Origin: DATCMU01 sp036563245
Lineage (GTDB): Bacteria; Pseudomonadota; Alphaproteobacteria; Rhizobiales; Devosiaceae
NCBI GenBank assembly: GCA_036563245.1
Contig: DATCMU010000040.1
Location: forward strand, 52,847 to 116,846
Direction of reading: 5' to 3'
DNA length: 64,000 nucleotides
Part shown: positions 18,438 to 27,697 of the stretch, piece after piece
Numbering within the stretch: position 1 is the stretch's first letter
Layout of the letters: each line of letters opens with the position of its first letter
Program-made: the position numbers and the translations under genes
The notes under the pieces: generated by a model
What the model saw: the letters and a program-made list of their open reading frames with translations, nothing else
Database searches by the model: none
Told to the model about the DNA's origin: nothing

Positions 18438-19154
18438 ATGCTGACGCGCAAGCAACACGAACTGCTCATGTTCATCCACAACCGGATGAAGGAAGCCGGG
18501 ATCCCCCCGTCATTTGATGAGATGAAGGATGCCCTCGACCTGAAATCGAAGTCTGGCATCCATAGATTGATCACCGCACTCGAAGAACGAGGGTTCATCA
18601 GGCGTTTGCCAAACAGGGCAAGGGCGCTTGAGGTGGTCAAGCTGCCCGACTCGATGAACCCTTCGCTCGGTGGTAAACGGGCGCGCTTCGAGCCGAGCGT
18701 GATCGAAGGAGATCTTGGACGGGCCCCTGCTCCGGCTGCCCCGTCAGTCGGCCAGCAGGATGACATGGGGCGGCCGGTGGCCATACCGGTCATGGGTCGA
18801 ATCGCCGCTGGCACGCCAATTGAGGCGATCCAGACCCACAGCCATACCGTCGCCGTGCCGCCGGAGATGCTGGGGCCGGGAGAACATTTCGCCCTTGAGG
18901 TGCGCGGCGACTCAATGATCGAGGCCGGAATATTCGACGGGGACACCGTCGTCATCCATCGCCAGAACACCGCGGGTAACGGCGAAATCGTCGTTGCCCT
19001 GGTGGATGATCAGGAAGCAACCTTGAAGCGGCTTCGCAGGCGGGGCAATTCCATTGCGCTCGAAGCGGCGAACCCGGCTTACGAAACCCGAATTTTCGGC
19101 CCGGACCGTGTGCAGGTACAGGGGCGGCTCGTGGGTCTGCTCAGGCGATACTGA
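18438..19154 (+). CDS. lexA: SOS repressor LexA
   Basis: 238 aa, the alphaproteobacterial length (longer linker than E. coli). The N-terminal winged helix-turn-helix (1-70) begins MLTRKQHELLMFIHNRM. A linker runs to about 110. The S24 peptidase domain has the cleavage bond Ala124-Gly125 (RIAAGTP), nucleophile Ser159 (GDSM) and general base Lys197 (EATLKRL). It represses DNA-damage genes and cleaves itself when stimulated by RecA filaments. Two LexA boxes in its own promoter show autoregulation. It is the last gene before the dgo/GH42 cassette. Confidence 0.98.
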   Translation: MLTRKQHELLMFIHNRMKEAGIPPSFDEMKDALDLKSKSGIHRLITALEERGFIRRLPNRARALEVVKLPDSMNPSLGGKRARFEPSVIEGDLGRAPAPAAPSVGQQDDMGRPVAIPVMGRIAAGTPIEAIQTHSHTVAVPPEMLGPGEHFALEVRGDSMIEAGIFDGDTVVIHRQNTAGNGEIVVALVDDQEATLKRLRRRGNSIALEAANPAYETRIFGPDRVQVQGRLVGLLRRY

Positions 19155-19528
19155 GCGCTTTCGGGCCAATTTCGGCTCGCCCGGAGCGTCGTTCTGGGTA
19201 GCACAATAGATTGCTTGTGCTCGACTGCCGTTTGAGTTCGGGCAGCCGGAATGGCGGCGTTGCAGCCACGAATGCTCATTTGCGAACAGGTTTCGTCCCG
19301 TCCTTGTGTCTTGTGCCCAATGCAGGTGGCCATGCGGCCCGGGTTGGTCCCCTTTTTCCCAATAGCCCTGAAAACAGGTCCGGACTGCGGAACTTGAAAT
19401 ACTGCGTTCCCGACAGACGGAACAAAGGCAAATTGCTGTATTTCATTAGCTTTGCCGCGATTGACAGGTATTGGGCGACCAAGGATATTCGCGGCCGTCC
19501 ATTCGCCTAGCTGGGGGCTTCCCACCAC
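19155..19528. other. Non-coding gap between lexA and dgoK
   Basis: 374 bp, lower in GC than the neighbours. It holds a good promoter for dgoK (19461-19489) and, upstream of it, the interrupted palindrome GTTCC-N8-GGAAC (19406-19423) that could bind a regulator. An open frame of 99 codons on the plus strand (19211-19510) has no recognisable family and no Shine-Dalgarno sequence. I see no tRNA or repeat. Confidence 0.7.
19461..19489 (+). promoter_or_regulatory. Promoter of the dgoK cassette
   Basis: A perfect TTGACA (19461-19466) and GATATT (19484-19489) are 17 bp apart, 39 bp before the dgoK ATG. This gives the four-gene cassette its own transcription start, independent of lexA. Confidence 0.6.
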
Positions 19529-20455
19529 ATGAATCACACACTGCCCGCCTGGATCGGTATCGACTGGGGCACCACGAACGTGCGTGTGTGGGGCGTGTCG
19601 GCGACCGGTGAAATCCTGGTTCGCCATGATTCGGAGAAGGGTATGGGGCGACTGACTCCGGACCTTTATCCCGAAGTTCTGGCGGGTCTGGTCGAAGGGG
19701 TCTTCGACACGGAGAACCCTTGCCCGGTCGTGATCTGCGGGATGGCCGGTGCGCGGCAGGGCTGGCGCGAGGCGGCCTATCTGGACGTGCCGGCAGACCT
19801 GTCGCTGATGGGTGCGCGTGCCGTCGCGGTAGAGGTTCCCACCCTGGGATTGTCGGCACGCATTCTTCCCGGCGTTTGCCAGAGCGGAACCGGGAACCAG
19901 GACGTCATGCGCGGCGAGGAAACGCAATTGCTCGGACTTTCGCTGTTGAAGCCCGGGTTTGCTGGAGCTGTGTGCATGCCCGGAACCCACAGCAAGTGGG
20001 CGCAAATCGACGGCAGTACCCTCAACCGCTTCTCCACAGTGATGACCGGGGAGATTTTCGATGTTCTCAGCCATCACAGTGTGTTGCGGCATTCGGTGCT
20101 GGGCGCGACCGACACGGAGCAGCAGGCCGAAGGTTTTCATCAAGGTGTCGAGCAGGGTGCCGCCGACCCGGCGCGGCTGACGGCTCGCCTGTTCAAGGTT
20201 CGCGCCGCGGCGCTGCTCGACGGTCGTTCCGCGGCCTGGTGCTCGGGCTATCTTTCCGGATTGCTGATCGGCACGGAGATCGGAAGCCATCTGGATTGGA
20301 TCGTCAATGGGCGCATTCCCATCGTCGGCGGACGTAATTTGAGCAGGCTCTATGCCGATGCTTTCAGCCATGTGGGCGTGAAGGCCGAGATCATCGACGC
20401 CGAGGCAGCAACGTTGAGGGGCCTCCAGTCGGCACTTCAGCAGATCAGGGGATAG
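19529..20455 (+). CDS. dgoK: 2-Dehydro-3-deoxygalactonokinase
   Basis: 308 aa of the DgoK family. It phosphorylates 2-keto-3-deoxygalactonate in the De Ley-Doudoroff galactose route. The N-terminal phosphate-binding segment is IGIDWGTTNVRVWGV (9-23); ICGMAGARQGWREA and CMPGTHSKWAQ are family blocks, and PIVGGRNLSRLYADA lies near the C-terminus. First gene of a four-gene cassette, 5 bp before dgoA. The cassette lies between lexA and comEC, which are usually closer together in relatives (recollection), so it looks inserted. Confidence 0.93.
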   Translation: MNHTLPAWIGIDWGTTNVRVWGVSATGEILVRHDSEKGMGRLTPDLYPEVLAGLVEGVFDTENPCPVVICGMAGARQGWREAAYLDVPADLSLMGARAVAVEVPTLGLSARILPGVCQSGTGNQDVMRGEETQLLGLSLLKPGFAGAVCMPGTHSKWAQIDGSTLNRFSTVMTGEIFDVLSHHSVLRHSVLGATDTEQQAEGFHQGVEQGAADPARLTARLFKVRAAALLDGRSAAWCSGYLSGLLIGTEIGSHLDWIVNGRIPIVGGRNLSRLYADAFSHVGVKAEIIDAEAATLRGLQSALQQIRG

Positions 20456-20460
20456 GAGCC

Positions 20461-21072
20461 ATGGAGCACCGCCACATCATTGCAATCCTGCGCGGCATCA
20501 CGCCCCCGGAAGCGAGCTTGGTTTGCGAGGCGCTCGTTGACGCCGGCATTACCATGATCGAGGTGCCGCTCAATTCGCCGGATGCGTTGACGTCTATCGA
20601 GAAGCTCTCGCACGAGTTCGTGGATCGCGGCCTGATCGGTGCGGGTACGGTCCTCGACGAGGAAGGAGTCGATGCGGTTGCCGCCGCCGGCGGACAATTC
20701 ATCGTCTCGCCGGACTGCAACAAGGCCGTCATCCGCAGGACGTTGAGGCGGAGGCTCCTGTCGTATCCCGGCGTCTTCACGCCCAGCGATGCATTCCGCG
20801 CCATCCGGAACGGCGCCACGGGCTTGAAATTCTTCCCTGCCGAGGTGCTTGGACCAGCCGGCATTCGCGCCATGAAGGCGGTGTTGCCGTCCCATGTACC
20901 GCTCTATGCTGTCGGTGGCGCCAATCCAGAGAATTTCGATGTATATTTCGCCGCCGGATGTAGCGGATTTGGCCTGGGGACCTACATCTACAAACCTGGC
21001 TACAGCGTTGAAGACGTTGCCGAACGGGCCCGGGTGGCGGTCGAAGCCTATGACCGACAGAAAGACAAGTGA
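20461..21072 (+). CDS. dgoA: 2-Dehydro-3-deoxy-6-phosphogalactonate aldolase
   Basis: 203 aa class I aldolase of the KDPG/KDPGal family. It splits KDPGal to pyruvate and glyceraldehyde-3-phosphate. Schiff-base Lys123 is in GLKFFPAE; Glu34 (MIEVPLNSP) is the proton-transfer acid and Arg11 (ILRGI) binds the carboxylate. VSPDCNK (82-88) is typical of the DgoA branch, and the dgoK neighbour supports galactonate rather than gluconate as the source. AGGAG precedes the ATG. Confidence 0.93.
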   Translation: MEHRHIIAILRGITPPEASLVCEALVDAGITMIEVPLNSPDALTSIEKLSHEFVDRGLIGAGTVLDEEGVDAVAAAGGQFIVSPDCNKAVIRRTLRRRLLSYPGVFTPSDAFRAIRNGATGLKFFPAEVLGPAGIRAMKAVLPSHVPLYAVGGANPENFDVYFAAGCSGFGLGTYIYKPGYSVEDVAERARVAVEAYDRQKDK

Positions 21073-21074
21073 AC

Positions 21075-21944
21075 ATGCGCGCTGAACTGCTGATCGACTG
21101 CAAGTGCCAGCTTGGAGAGGGGCCGCTGTGGCATACTGGCCGGCAGGAGCTTTTCTGGTTCGATATTCTCGGCAAGCGGCTCTATTCCGCGACTGCCGAC
21201 GGACACATGCAGGGCGAATGGGCTTTCGACAGGCATGCGAGCGCCGCAGCAATTGTCAGCGACACGGAACTCGCCATTGCCCAGGCCGGCAAGGTGATCA
21301 GGCTCGACCTTGCCAGCGACGCGCGCACGGATCTGGCGCCTCTTGAAGCCGACATGCCCGGCAACCGGTCCAATGATGGACGGGTACACCCTTCGGGCGC
21401 CTTCTGGATCGGTACCATGTCCCTCACCGATACACCGGGCATGGGCTCGGTTTATGCCATGCGGGCGGGCCGGATGGAACGTGTGGTCCGGGACATATCC
21501 ATTTCCAATTCGATCTGTTTCTCACCTGACGGGAGGACGGCATATTTTGCCGACACGCCCACCGGGCTGATCGTGAAATGCGCAATCGACCCGGATACCG
21601 GGCTGCCGGTGTCTTCTTGGGAGCTGTTTGCCGACACCAGGAACGAGCCCGGCAAGCCGGACGGATCGGTCGTCGACAGCGAAGGTTGTCTGTGGAGCGC
21701 CCGTTGGGGTGGATTCAGCGTCATCCGCTATACGCCGCAAGGCAGTATCGACCGGGTGATCGAGGTGCCGAGCCGCAACGTGACCTGCCCATCCTTCGGC
21801 GGCGCCGACCTCCGGACGCTGTTCCTGACAACCGCGCGCAGCGGCCTCAACACCGAGCAGCTGAATAGCGACCCTCACGCCGGCGGCATTTACGTCATGG
21901 AACCCGGCGTGGCTGGGCAAGCCGAACCCAACTTTATTCCCTGA
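21075..21944 (+). CDS. SMP-30/gluconolactonase family sugar lactonase
   Basis: 289 aa six-bladed propeller lactonase. Metal ligands in family order are visible: Glu in LGEGPLWH, Asn in NRSNDGRVHPSGAFWIGTM, Asn in ISNSICFSPDG and Asp in NEPGKPDGSVVD. It opens sugar-1,4- or 1,5-lactones; with dgoK and dgoA as neighbours, galactonolactone is the likely substrate (inference). The ATG at 21075 is used; a GTG at 21069 that overlaps the dgoA stop is equally possible and would couple translation. Confidence 0.9.
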   Translation: MRAELLIDCKCQLGEGPLWHTGRQELFWFDILGKRLYSATADGHMQGEWAFDRHASAAAIVSDTELAIAQAGKVIRLDLASDARTDLAPLEADMPGNRSNDGRVHPSGAFWIGTMSLTDTPGMGSVYAMRAGRMERVVRDISISNSICFSPDGRTAYFADTPTGLIVKCAIDPDTGLPVSSWELFADTRNEPGKPDGSVVDSEGCLWSARWGGFSVIRYTPQGSIDRVIEVPSRNVTCPSFGGADLRTLFLTTARSGLNTEQLNSDPHAGGIYVMEPGVAGQAEPNFIP

Positions 21945-21955
21945 AGGCACACGCG

Positions 21956-23911
21956 ATGCGTCCCACTCTTGGCGTCTGTTACTACCCCGAACACTGGCCG
22001 GAGGATCGCTGGCAGCTGGATGCCGCGATGATGAGCCAGGCCGGAATATCCTATGTCCGCGTCGGCGAGTTCGCCTGGTCTCGCCTTGAACCCAATCCCG
22101 GCCAAATGCATTTCGACTGGCTCGAACGCGCAATGGATGTATTGGGGGAACACGGGCTCAAGGTCATTCTGGGTACGCCGACCGCGACACCGCCGCGCTG
22201 GATGCTCGACAAATATCCGGACATGCTGGCGCTCGATGTCGAAGGTCGGCCGCGCGGCTTTGGCTCGCGACGGCACTATTGCTTCTCGCACCAGGGATAT
22301 CTCGAGGAAAGCAGACGTATCACCCGCATTCTGGCCGAGCGGTTTGCCGGGCATCCGGCGCTTGGAGGCTGGCAGACCGACAACGAATTCGGCTGCCATC
22401 TCACCGTCGTTTCCTATTCGCGTGCGGCGCTGGCGGAGTTTCGCAATTGGCTCAGGCGGCGGTACGGCTCTATCGAGCGGCTGAACCAGGCCTGGGGCAA
22501 CGTCTTCTGGTCGATGGAGTATTCCCACTTCGATCAGATCGGATTGCCGAACCTCACAGTTACCGAGGCCAATCCCGCCCATTCGCTGGATTTCCGGCGG
22601 TTCTCGTCGGACCAGGTTGTGCGCTTCAATCGGGCACAGGTCGAAATTCTCAAATCGGCGCGGCCGGACCTTCCGGTCATCCACAATTTCATGGGCCGAT
22701 TCACCGAATTCGATCATTTCGATGTCGGCGCGGACCTCGATGTCGCCGGTTGGGACTCCTACCCCCTGGGTTTCCTCGACCAGAGCGACAATCCGTCGGG
22801 GCACAAGCTTGCCTATCTGCGCCAGGGAGACCCCGACTTCCAGGCCATGCACCACGATATCTATCGTTCCGTTTGCGGGGGGCGCTGGTGGGTTATGGAA
22901 CAGCAGCCGGGGCCTGTGAACTGGGCACCGCACAATCCGGACCCGCTAGCGGGCATGGTGCGCCTCTGGAGTTGGGAGGCTTTCGCCCATGGCGCCGAGG
23001 TCGTGTCCTATTTCCGCTGGCGTCAGTTTCACTCGGCGCAGGAGCAGATGCATGCGGGCCTGCTTCGCCCGGATGGCGCCCCTGCCCCGGCGCTAGATGA
23101 AGCGACACAGGTCGCCAGCGAACTGCGGAAAGTCGGGATTTCCGAGACGTGCGCGCGGGCGCGGGCCGCTATCGTTTTCGACTATGAGAGCGAATGGGCG
23201 TGGCAGATCCAGCCTCACGCCAAGGGCTTCAGTCACTCCGCCCAGGTGCGCGCCGCCTATGTCGCGTTGCGCAAGCGCGGCGTCGACATCGACATCCTGC
23301 CCAAGCATGCCAAGAGCTTCGAGGGCTACGACCTTGTGGTCATACCGGCGCTGTTTGCCTGGAACGACAACCTGCTTGCAGCGTTGCGATCGTTCAAGGG
23401 ACAAGTCCTCGTCGGGCCGCGCTCGGGCTCGAAAACCGGCGACTTCACGATACCGGATTCCCTGGCTCCGGGGCTGCCACCCGAGCTTCTGGATGCAAGG
23501 GTACTCCGGGTGGATTCCTCGGATGCTGGCCTGCGCGTGCCGGTCGAAGGCGGCGGAACGGTCGGGCATTGGCGCGAGCGGCTGGAAGCGTCTTGCGACG
23601 TGCTGATGACGGATGATGAGGGCGAAGCCGTGCTGATCGTGCAGGGTAACCTGCATTATCTCGGCTCGACCGGCGATGCGGCATTCATGCAGCGCGTGCT
23701 CGATGGGCTGCTGGAGCGCGCCGGTATCGCAGCCCTTGATCTGCCCGAAGGTGTTCGGGCGCGCTCACGCGATGGTTGTCGCATCTATGTGAATTATTCG
23801 GCCCGGCCGGCCACGATCGCGCTCGCCGCCGATGAAAGCGGCTACGTGCTGGGTGGGCCCGAGCTGCCTCCAGCCGGTGTCACCGTAGCGCGCCTCTCCA
23901 TGGGCGGTTGA
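21956..23911 (+). CDS. Beta-galactosidase, glycoside hydrolase family 42
   Basis: 651 aa. The N-terminal TIM barrel starts LGVCYYPEHWPEDRW; acid/base Glu144 is in WQTDNEFGCH and nucleophile Glu315 in WWVMEQQPGP. The trimerisation domain (about 395-590, ETCARARAAIVFDYESEWAW) and C-terminal domain follow, full family length. No signal peptide, so it acts on imported galactosides in the cytoplasm. Last gene of the cassette; its product galactose would enter the DgoK/DgoA route after oxidation by enzymes not in the window. Its last 32 bp overlap the convergent comEC gene. Confidence 0.94.
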   Translation: MRPTLGVCYYPEHWPEDRWQLDAAMMSQAGISYVRVGEFAWSRLEPNPGQMHFDWLERAMDVLGEHGLKVILGTPTATPPRWMLDKYPDMLALDVEGRPRGFGSRRHYCFSHQGYLEESRRITRILAERFAGHPALGGWQTDNEFGCHLTVVSYSRAALAEFRNWLRRRYGSIERLNQAWGNVFWSMEYSHFDQIGLPNLTVTEANPAHSLDFRRFSSDQVVRFNRAQVEILKSARPDLPVIHNFMGRFTEFDHFDVGADLDVAGWDSYPLGFLDQSDNPSGHKLAYLRQGDPDFQAMHHDIYRSVCGGRWWVMEQQPGPVNWAPHNPDPLAGMVRLWSWEAFAHGAEVVSYFRWRQFHSAQEQMHAGLLRPDGAPAPALDEATQVASELRKVGISETCARARAAIVFDYESEWAWQIQPHAKGFSHSAQVRAAYVALRKRGVDIDILPKHAKSFEGYDLVVIPALFAWNDNLLAALRSFKGQVLVGPRSGSKTGDFTIPDSLAPGLPPELLDARVLRVDSSDAGLRVPVEGGGTVGHWRERLEASCDVLMTDDEGEAVLIVQGNLHYLGSTGDAAFMQRVLDGLLERAGIAALDLPEGVRARSRDGCRIYVNYSARPATIALAADESGYVLGGPELPPAGVTVARLSMGG

Positions 23912-26030
23912 CATCGGTTATTGCCGAACGCCGGCTGAAACTGTGATGGACCGGGTCCCAGCGCAGCCATTCGGCGCCGTCGCGGGCGAGGTCGGTTGTG
24001 TCGATGACCGTGGTCCGGCCGCGACAAGCGGCCGGTGCGGGCAAGCGCGCGATCACCAGATCGGCACTCCGGCAGTCTTCCGCGAAGGCAGAGAGATCTT
24101 CCACGATCGCAACGGTGAAACCACCCGCACCGTGCGCGAAACATCCTGAGGCATCGCATGCTTCGGCGGCCAGATGGTCCAGGATCGGCTCACGATAGGC
24201 GTCGCTCCAGGCGTCCGGCGCGAAGCTGGCGCGCCGGCCTGTCGCAAGAGCCATTCCCTGCTCGCCCCTGACCGCCACAGCCTTCGAATTGTCGGCGACC
24301 AGGAGATCTGGCCTCACGTCAATGCCGAACCCCATGACCATCGGGATGGCCAGCAATGGTCCAACGAAGCGCCAGCGGTTCCGCAGGAAGGCGAACCACG
24401 CAAGTGCGGCCAGGCCGATTGCCAGCGACACCGGCGCCAACAGCGGCGGCCCGGGCAAGACGCCACTCCAGCCCGCGACGACATGTGCCGTGTCGAGCAT
24501 GCGATCGATGCCCCAGCCCATAAGCTTGAAGGCGGGGCCGGAATACCCCAGTGGGATGAGCAGAACCCCTAGAATTGCCGAAGGCAGGATGATCGACCCC
24601 ACCAACGGCACGACCACGATATTGGCCAGAACGCCCAGAGGCGCGGCCTGCTGGAAGTGATAGACCGCGAACAGCGCCGTGGCGCCGCCGGCCACCAGAC
24701 TGGTCACGGCCATGTCGCGCAACCAGCGCACCATGCGATCTATCCTGCCCCACCTGGGCGAAGACCTTCCCGCAAATTCGTACACGCCAATCAAACCGAC
24801 AACGGCAGCGAACGACAACTGAAAGCCGGGCTGGAAAACGCTCTCCGGCGACAGGAGAATGACGGCCATGGCCGCCATCGCCACGTTCCGCATGGTCAGG
24901 GCGCGCCGTCCGGCGAGCATTGCCCCGAACATGAGCAGCAACATCAGGGTCGCGCGAACGGCCGACACGCCGCCGCCCGAAAGCATAAGGTAAGTCAGGG
25001 CGACCATCGCACCGCCAAGCGCGGCTATGCGCCTGATATCGGCGCGCAGCGTCAGGCCGTGCGAGAGTGCGAGCAGCGCTCGCAGCACGGCAAAGGCCCC
25101 GCCGGCCACCAGCGACAAATGCAGGCCGGAAATCGCGAGCACATGGGCCAGACCGGCAGCGGCCATGACATTGCGGGTCGCCTCGTCGATCCTGGACTGG
25201 TCGCCGATGGTGACCGCCCGCGCGATGGCGCCCTCCGACACCGACAGGGCTGCGTCGATACGTTGTCCAATCGTCGCGCGAAGGTTCGCGATCAGGCCCA
25301 TCGGGAAAGCATCCGCTGTGCGGGGCATAACCTTGAGCGTGCCCGTGGCCGCGCCATATGCGCCGATCCCGGCGAAGTAGCTGGAGAATTGAGGGTCGTA
25401 GCCACCGGGGCGAACCGGGCCGGGTACAGGATAGAAACGGATGGCCCCCTCAATCGTGTCCCCGGCGGCAATCTCTGTTGAAGCCGACACGGATATGCGT
25501 GCGCGTCGAACGTCGACAGCCCGGCCGCCTTGTAGCCCCGATAGTCCTGAAATCACGAGACGCTGCGTGTCGCCGCCACCTGGCGAAACCTCGTCCACAT
25601 GCGCGGTGTAAATGCCATATCGTGGGGTCTGCAGCATTGTTGTGCCGAACAACTGGCCATGGGCGGCGATCAGGGTGAACCCCGTCCAGAATGCCATTCC
25701 CACCAGCAGCCACCGAAAGATCGCCATTTTTCGCCGCGAGGCGACCAAGGCAACAAACAGCGTCAACCAGATTATCGGGGGTGCCCAGGGTTGTGGCTCG
25801 AAGCCGGCGGCCCGATATGCCATCGCTCCGGCGATCATCAGCGCCGGCATCAGCACGAATAGTCGCCGTTCGGTCAGTGCGTCGGCGAAGGCACCCTCGA
25901 ACGAAGCTCGAATCCTTCGGAACCGGCCTTGCGGGTGCGTGCCGGGCAGGCTCGCGGCAGGCAATAGCGGCCGCCGCGGCAGAACCTCGCCGGCCCTGTC
26001 GTCCTGCAGTGTACCGGCCGACACCCCCAT
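23880..26030 (-). CDS. comEC: ComEC/Rec2 family DNA-uptake channel protein
   Basis: 716 aa polytopic inner-membrane protein. The N-terminal DUF4131-like part has membrane helices (about 60-130) and a soluble β domain to about 260. The Competence domain follows, with HVLAISGLHLSLVAGG and many further helices. The C-terminal metallo-β-lactamase domain is lacking; a short soluble tail replaces it, as in many alphaproteobacteria. It would form the channel for incoming single-stranded DNA, but no other competence gene is nearby. It is divergent from gltX, and its 3' end overlaps the GH42 gene tail-to-tail by 32 bp. Confidence 0.93.
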   Translation of the reverse strand: MGVSAGTLQDDRAGEVLPRRPLLPAASLPGTHPQGRFRRIRASFEGAFADALTERRLFVLMPALMIAGAMAYRAAGFEPQPWAPPIIWLTLFVALVASRRKMAIFRWLLVGMAFWTGFTLIAAHGQLFGTTMLQTPRYGIYTAHVDEVSPGGGDTQRLVISGLSGLQGGRAVDVRRARISVSASTEIAAGDTIEGAIRFYPVPGPVRPGGYDPQFSSYFAGIGAYGAATGTLKVMPRTADAFPMGLIANLRATIGQRIDAALSVSEGAIARAVTIGDQSRIDEATRNVMAAAGLAHVLAISGLHLSLVAGGAFAVLRALLALSHGLTLRADIRRIAALGGAMVALTYLMLSGGGVSAVRATLMLLLMFGAMLAGRRALTMRNVAMAAMAVILLSPESVFQPGFQLSFAAVVGLIGVYEFAGRSSPRWGRIDRMVRWLRDMAVTSLVAGGATALFAVYHFQQAAPLGVLANIVVVPLVGSIILPSAILGVLLIPLGYSGPAFKLMGWGIDRMLDTAHVVAGWSGVLPGPPLLAPVSLAIGLAALAWFAFLRNRWRFVGPLLAIPMVMGFGIDVRPDLLVADNSKAVAVRGEQGMALATGRRASFAPDAWSDAYREPILDHLAAEACDASGCFAHGAGGFTVAIVEDLSAFAEDCRSADLVIARLPAPAACRGRTTVIDTTDLARDGAEWLRWDPVHHSFSRRSAITDVNRPWRGALR

Positions 26031-26102
26031 TCTCCGCCCTGCCCTTGCACTCGTCGGGGGCTATGCTACACACCTGCCGACCAAAACCAAATGCTGGGCA
26101 CC

Positions 26103-27515
26103 ATGTCTCGATCAGTCGTCACCCGTTTTGCGCCCTCTCCCACCGGATACCTGCACATTGGCGGCGCGCGTACCGCGCTGTTCAATTGGGTCTACGCGCA
26201 AAAGACCGGCGGCAAGATGCTGCTTCGCATCGAGGATACCGACCGCGAGCGCTCGACCGAGGCGGCGGTCGACGCCTTGCTGGATGGCTTGAGCTGGCTG
26301 GGCATCACCTGGGAGGGCGAACCGATATCCCAGTTCGCCGGTGCTGCCCGCCACGCGGAAGTTGCCGAAGAGCTTCTGGCACGCGGCCATGCCTACAAGT
26401 GCTATTGCTCGCCGGAGGAGCTGGCCGAGATGCGCGAAACTGCGCGCGCAAAGGGTCTTCCGCCCCGCTATGACGGCCGCTGGCGCGACCGGGACCCGTC
26501 CGAGGCGCCGGCCGGCGTGGCCCCGGTCATCCGTATCAAGGCGCCTGAAAGCGGCGCAATCATCGTCGAGGATCACGTTCAGGGGCAGGTCGTGTTTCAG
26601 GCCGAAAATCTCGATGATTTCATCATTTTGCGGTCTGATCGCACGCCCACATACATGCTGGCTGTTGTGGTGGATGATCACGACATGGGCGTGACCCATG
26701 TCATTCGCGGCGACGACCACCTGACCAACGCCGCGAGGCAGATCCTGATCTACCAGGCAATGGGCTGGCGTGTGCCGGAGATGGCCCATGTCCCCCTGAT
26801 TCACGGGCCGGATGGGGCCAAGTTCTCCAAGCGTCACGGCGCACTGGGCGTGGACGCCTATCGCCGGATGGGGTACCTGCCGGCGGCGCTGCGCAACTAT
26901 CTTGCACGGCTCGGTTGGGCGCATGGCGACGACGAAGTTTTCTCCACCAGCCAGATGGTGGAGTGGTTCAGCCTCGAGGCGCTGAACAAGGGTGCCGCCC
27001 GCTTCGACTTCGCCAAGCTCGAAAGCCTGAACGCGCACTATATCCGGCAGAGCACGCCGGCCGATCTTTATGATGTCATGGTCGCACTTGCCGAGGAAAC
27101 CGGACGCGATGTCGATTTCAAGGGCCTGAAAGAGCGCAAGAGCACCGTTCTTGCGGCACTTCCCGAATTGCAGCCTCGTGCCAAGACGGTGCTCGAGCTT
27201 ATCGATCTGGCCGGTTTCATCTATGCGCAGCGACCGCTCGCAATGGATGACAACGCCAGGGCACTTCTCACGCCGGAAGGGCGCGCCAACAATCAAAAGG
27301 TCGCCGACATCCTGCGCGGGGCGACCGAATGGCACCATGAGGCGCTTGGCGCGATGGTGCGGGAGTTCGCGGAGGCGGAAGGGCTCAAGCTGGGCAAGGT
27401 GGCCCAGCCATTGCGCGCGGCCTTGACCGGCCGCACGGTATCACCCGGGATCTTCGAAGTGATGGAACTGATCGGGCGCGAAGAAACGCTCGGCCGGTTG
27501 GCCGACCAGGCCTGA
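26103..27515 (+). CDS. gltX: Glutamyl-tRNA synthetase
   Basis: 470 aa class I synthetase that charges tRNA-Glu (and perhaps tRNA-Gln for the amidotransferase route). The HIGH motif is in FAPSPTGYLHIGGARTA; the KMSKS equivalent is KFSKR in GAKFSKRHG. The C-terminal anticodon-binding domain is complete. The start at 26103 (MSRSVVTRFAP) fits family starts; an ATG four codons upstream (26091) is possible. No clear Shine-Dalgarno is seen for either. It is divergent from comEC with a short shared upstream region. Confidence 0.96.
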   Translation: MSRSVVTRFAPSPTGYLHIGGARTALFNWVYAQKTGGKMLLRIEDTDRERSTEAAVDALLDGLSWLGITWEGEPISQFAGAARHAEVAEELLARGHAYKCYCSPEELAEMRETARAKGLPPRYDGRWRDRDPSEAPAGVAPVIRIKAPESGAIIVEDHVQGQVVFQAENLDDFIILRSDRTPTYMLAVVVDDHDMGVTHVIRGDDHLTNAARQILIYQAMGWRVPEMAHVPLIHGPDGAKFSKRHGALGVDAYRRMGYLPAALRNYLARLGWAHGDDEVFSTSQMVEWFSLEALNKGAARFDFAKLESLNAHYIRQSTPADLYDVMVALAEETGRDVDFKGLKERKSTVLAALPELQPRAKTVLELIDLAGFIYAQRPLAMDDNARALLTPEGRANNQKVADILRGATEWHHEALGAMVREFAEAEGLKLGKVAQPLRAALTGRTVSPGIFEVMELIGREETLGRLADQA

Positions 27516-27526
27516 TACGCACAAAG

Positions 27527-27558
27527 TCGCATGTGTCGCAGGCCTTGGGCACATGCGA
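27527..27558 (+). terminator. Hairpin after gltX, possible terminator
   Basis: A 9-bp perfect stem (TCGCATGTG / CACATGCGA, 27527-27535 with 27550-27558) and 14-nt loop, 11 bp after the gltX stop. The tail (TTATGTTG) is only partly U-rich, so termination is uncertain. Confidence 0.45.
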
Positions 27559-27697
27559 TTATGTTGCATGCACCGGGCAAATCGGCTACCCAGTCCCGAC
27601 ACCTCATTTCAATGATTTGTCAGCCTGGCCGTGCCCGGTTTGCGGGGGTTGTGTCGCTAGTGGCCAGCGCTGGCGACGCTCGCGTGGAGGCTGATTC

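Noticed and set aside
19211..19510. 99-codon plus-strand frame between lexA and dgoK
   Set aside because: No Shine-Dalgarno, no family recognised, and it overlaps the dgoK promoter and a palindrome. Could be a remnant, but I cannot support it as a gene.
26031..26102. Promoter pair TTGCAC/TACACA for gltX
   Set aside because: The match is weak and the spacing marginal (16 bp); not firm enough to list as a feature.
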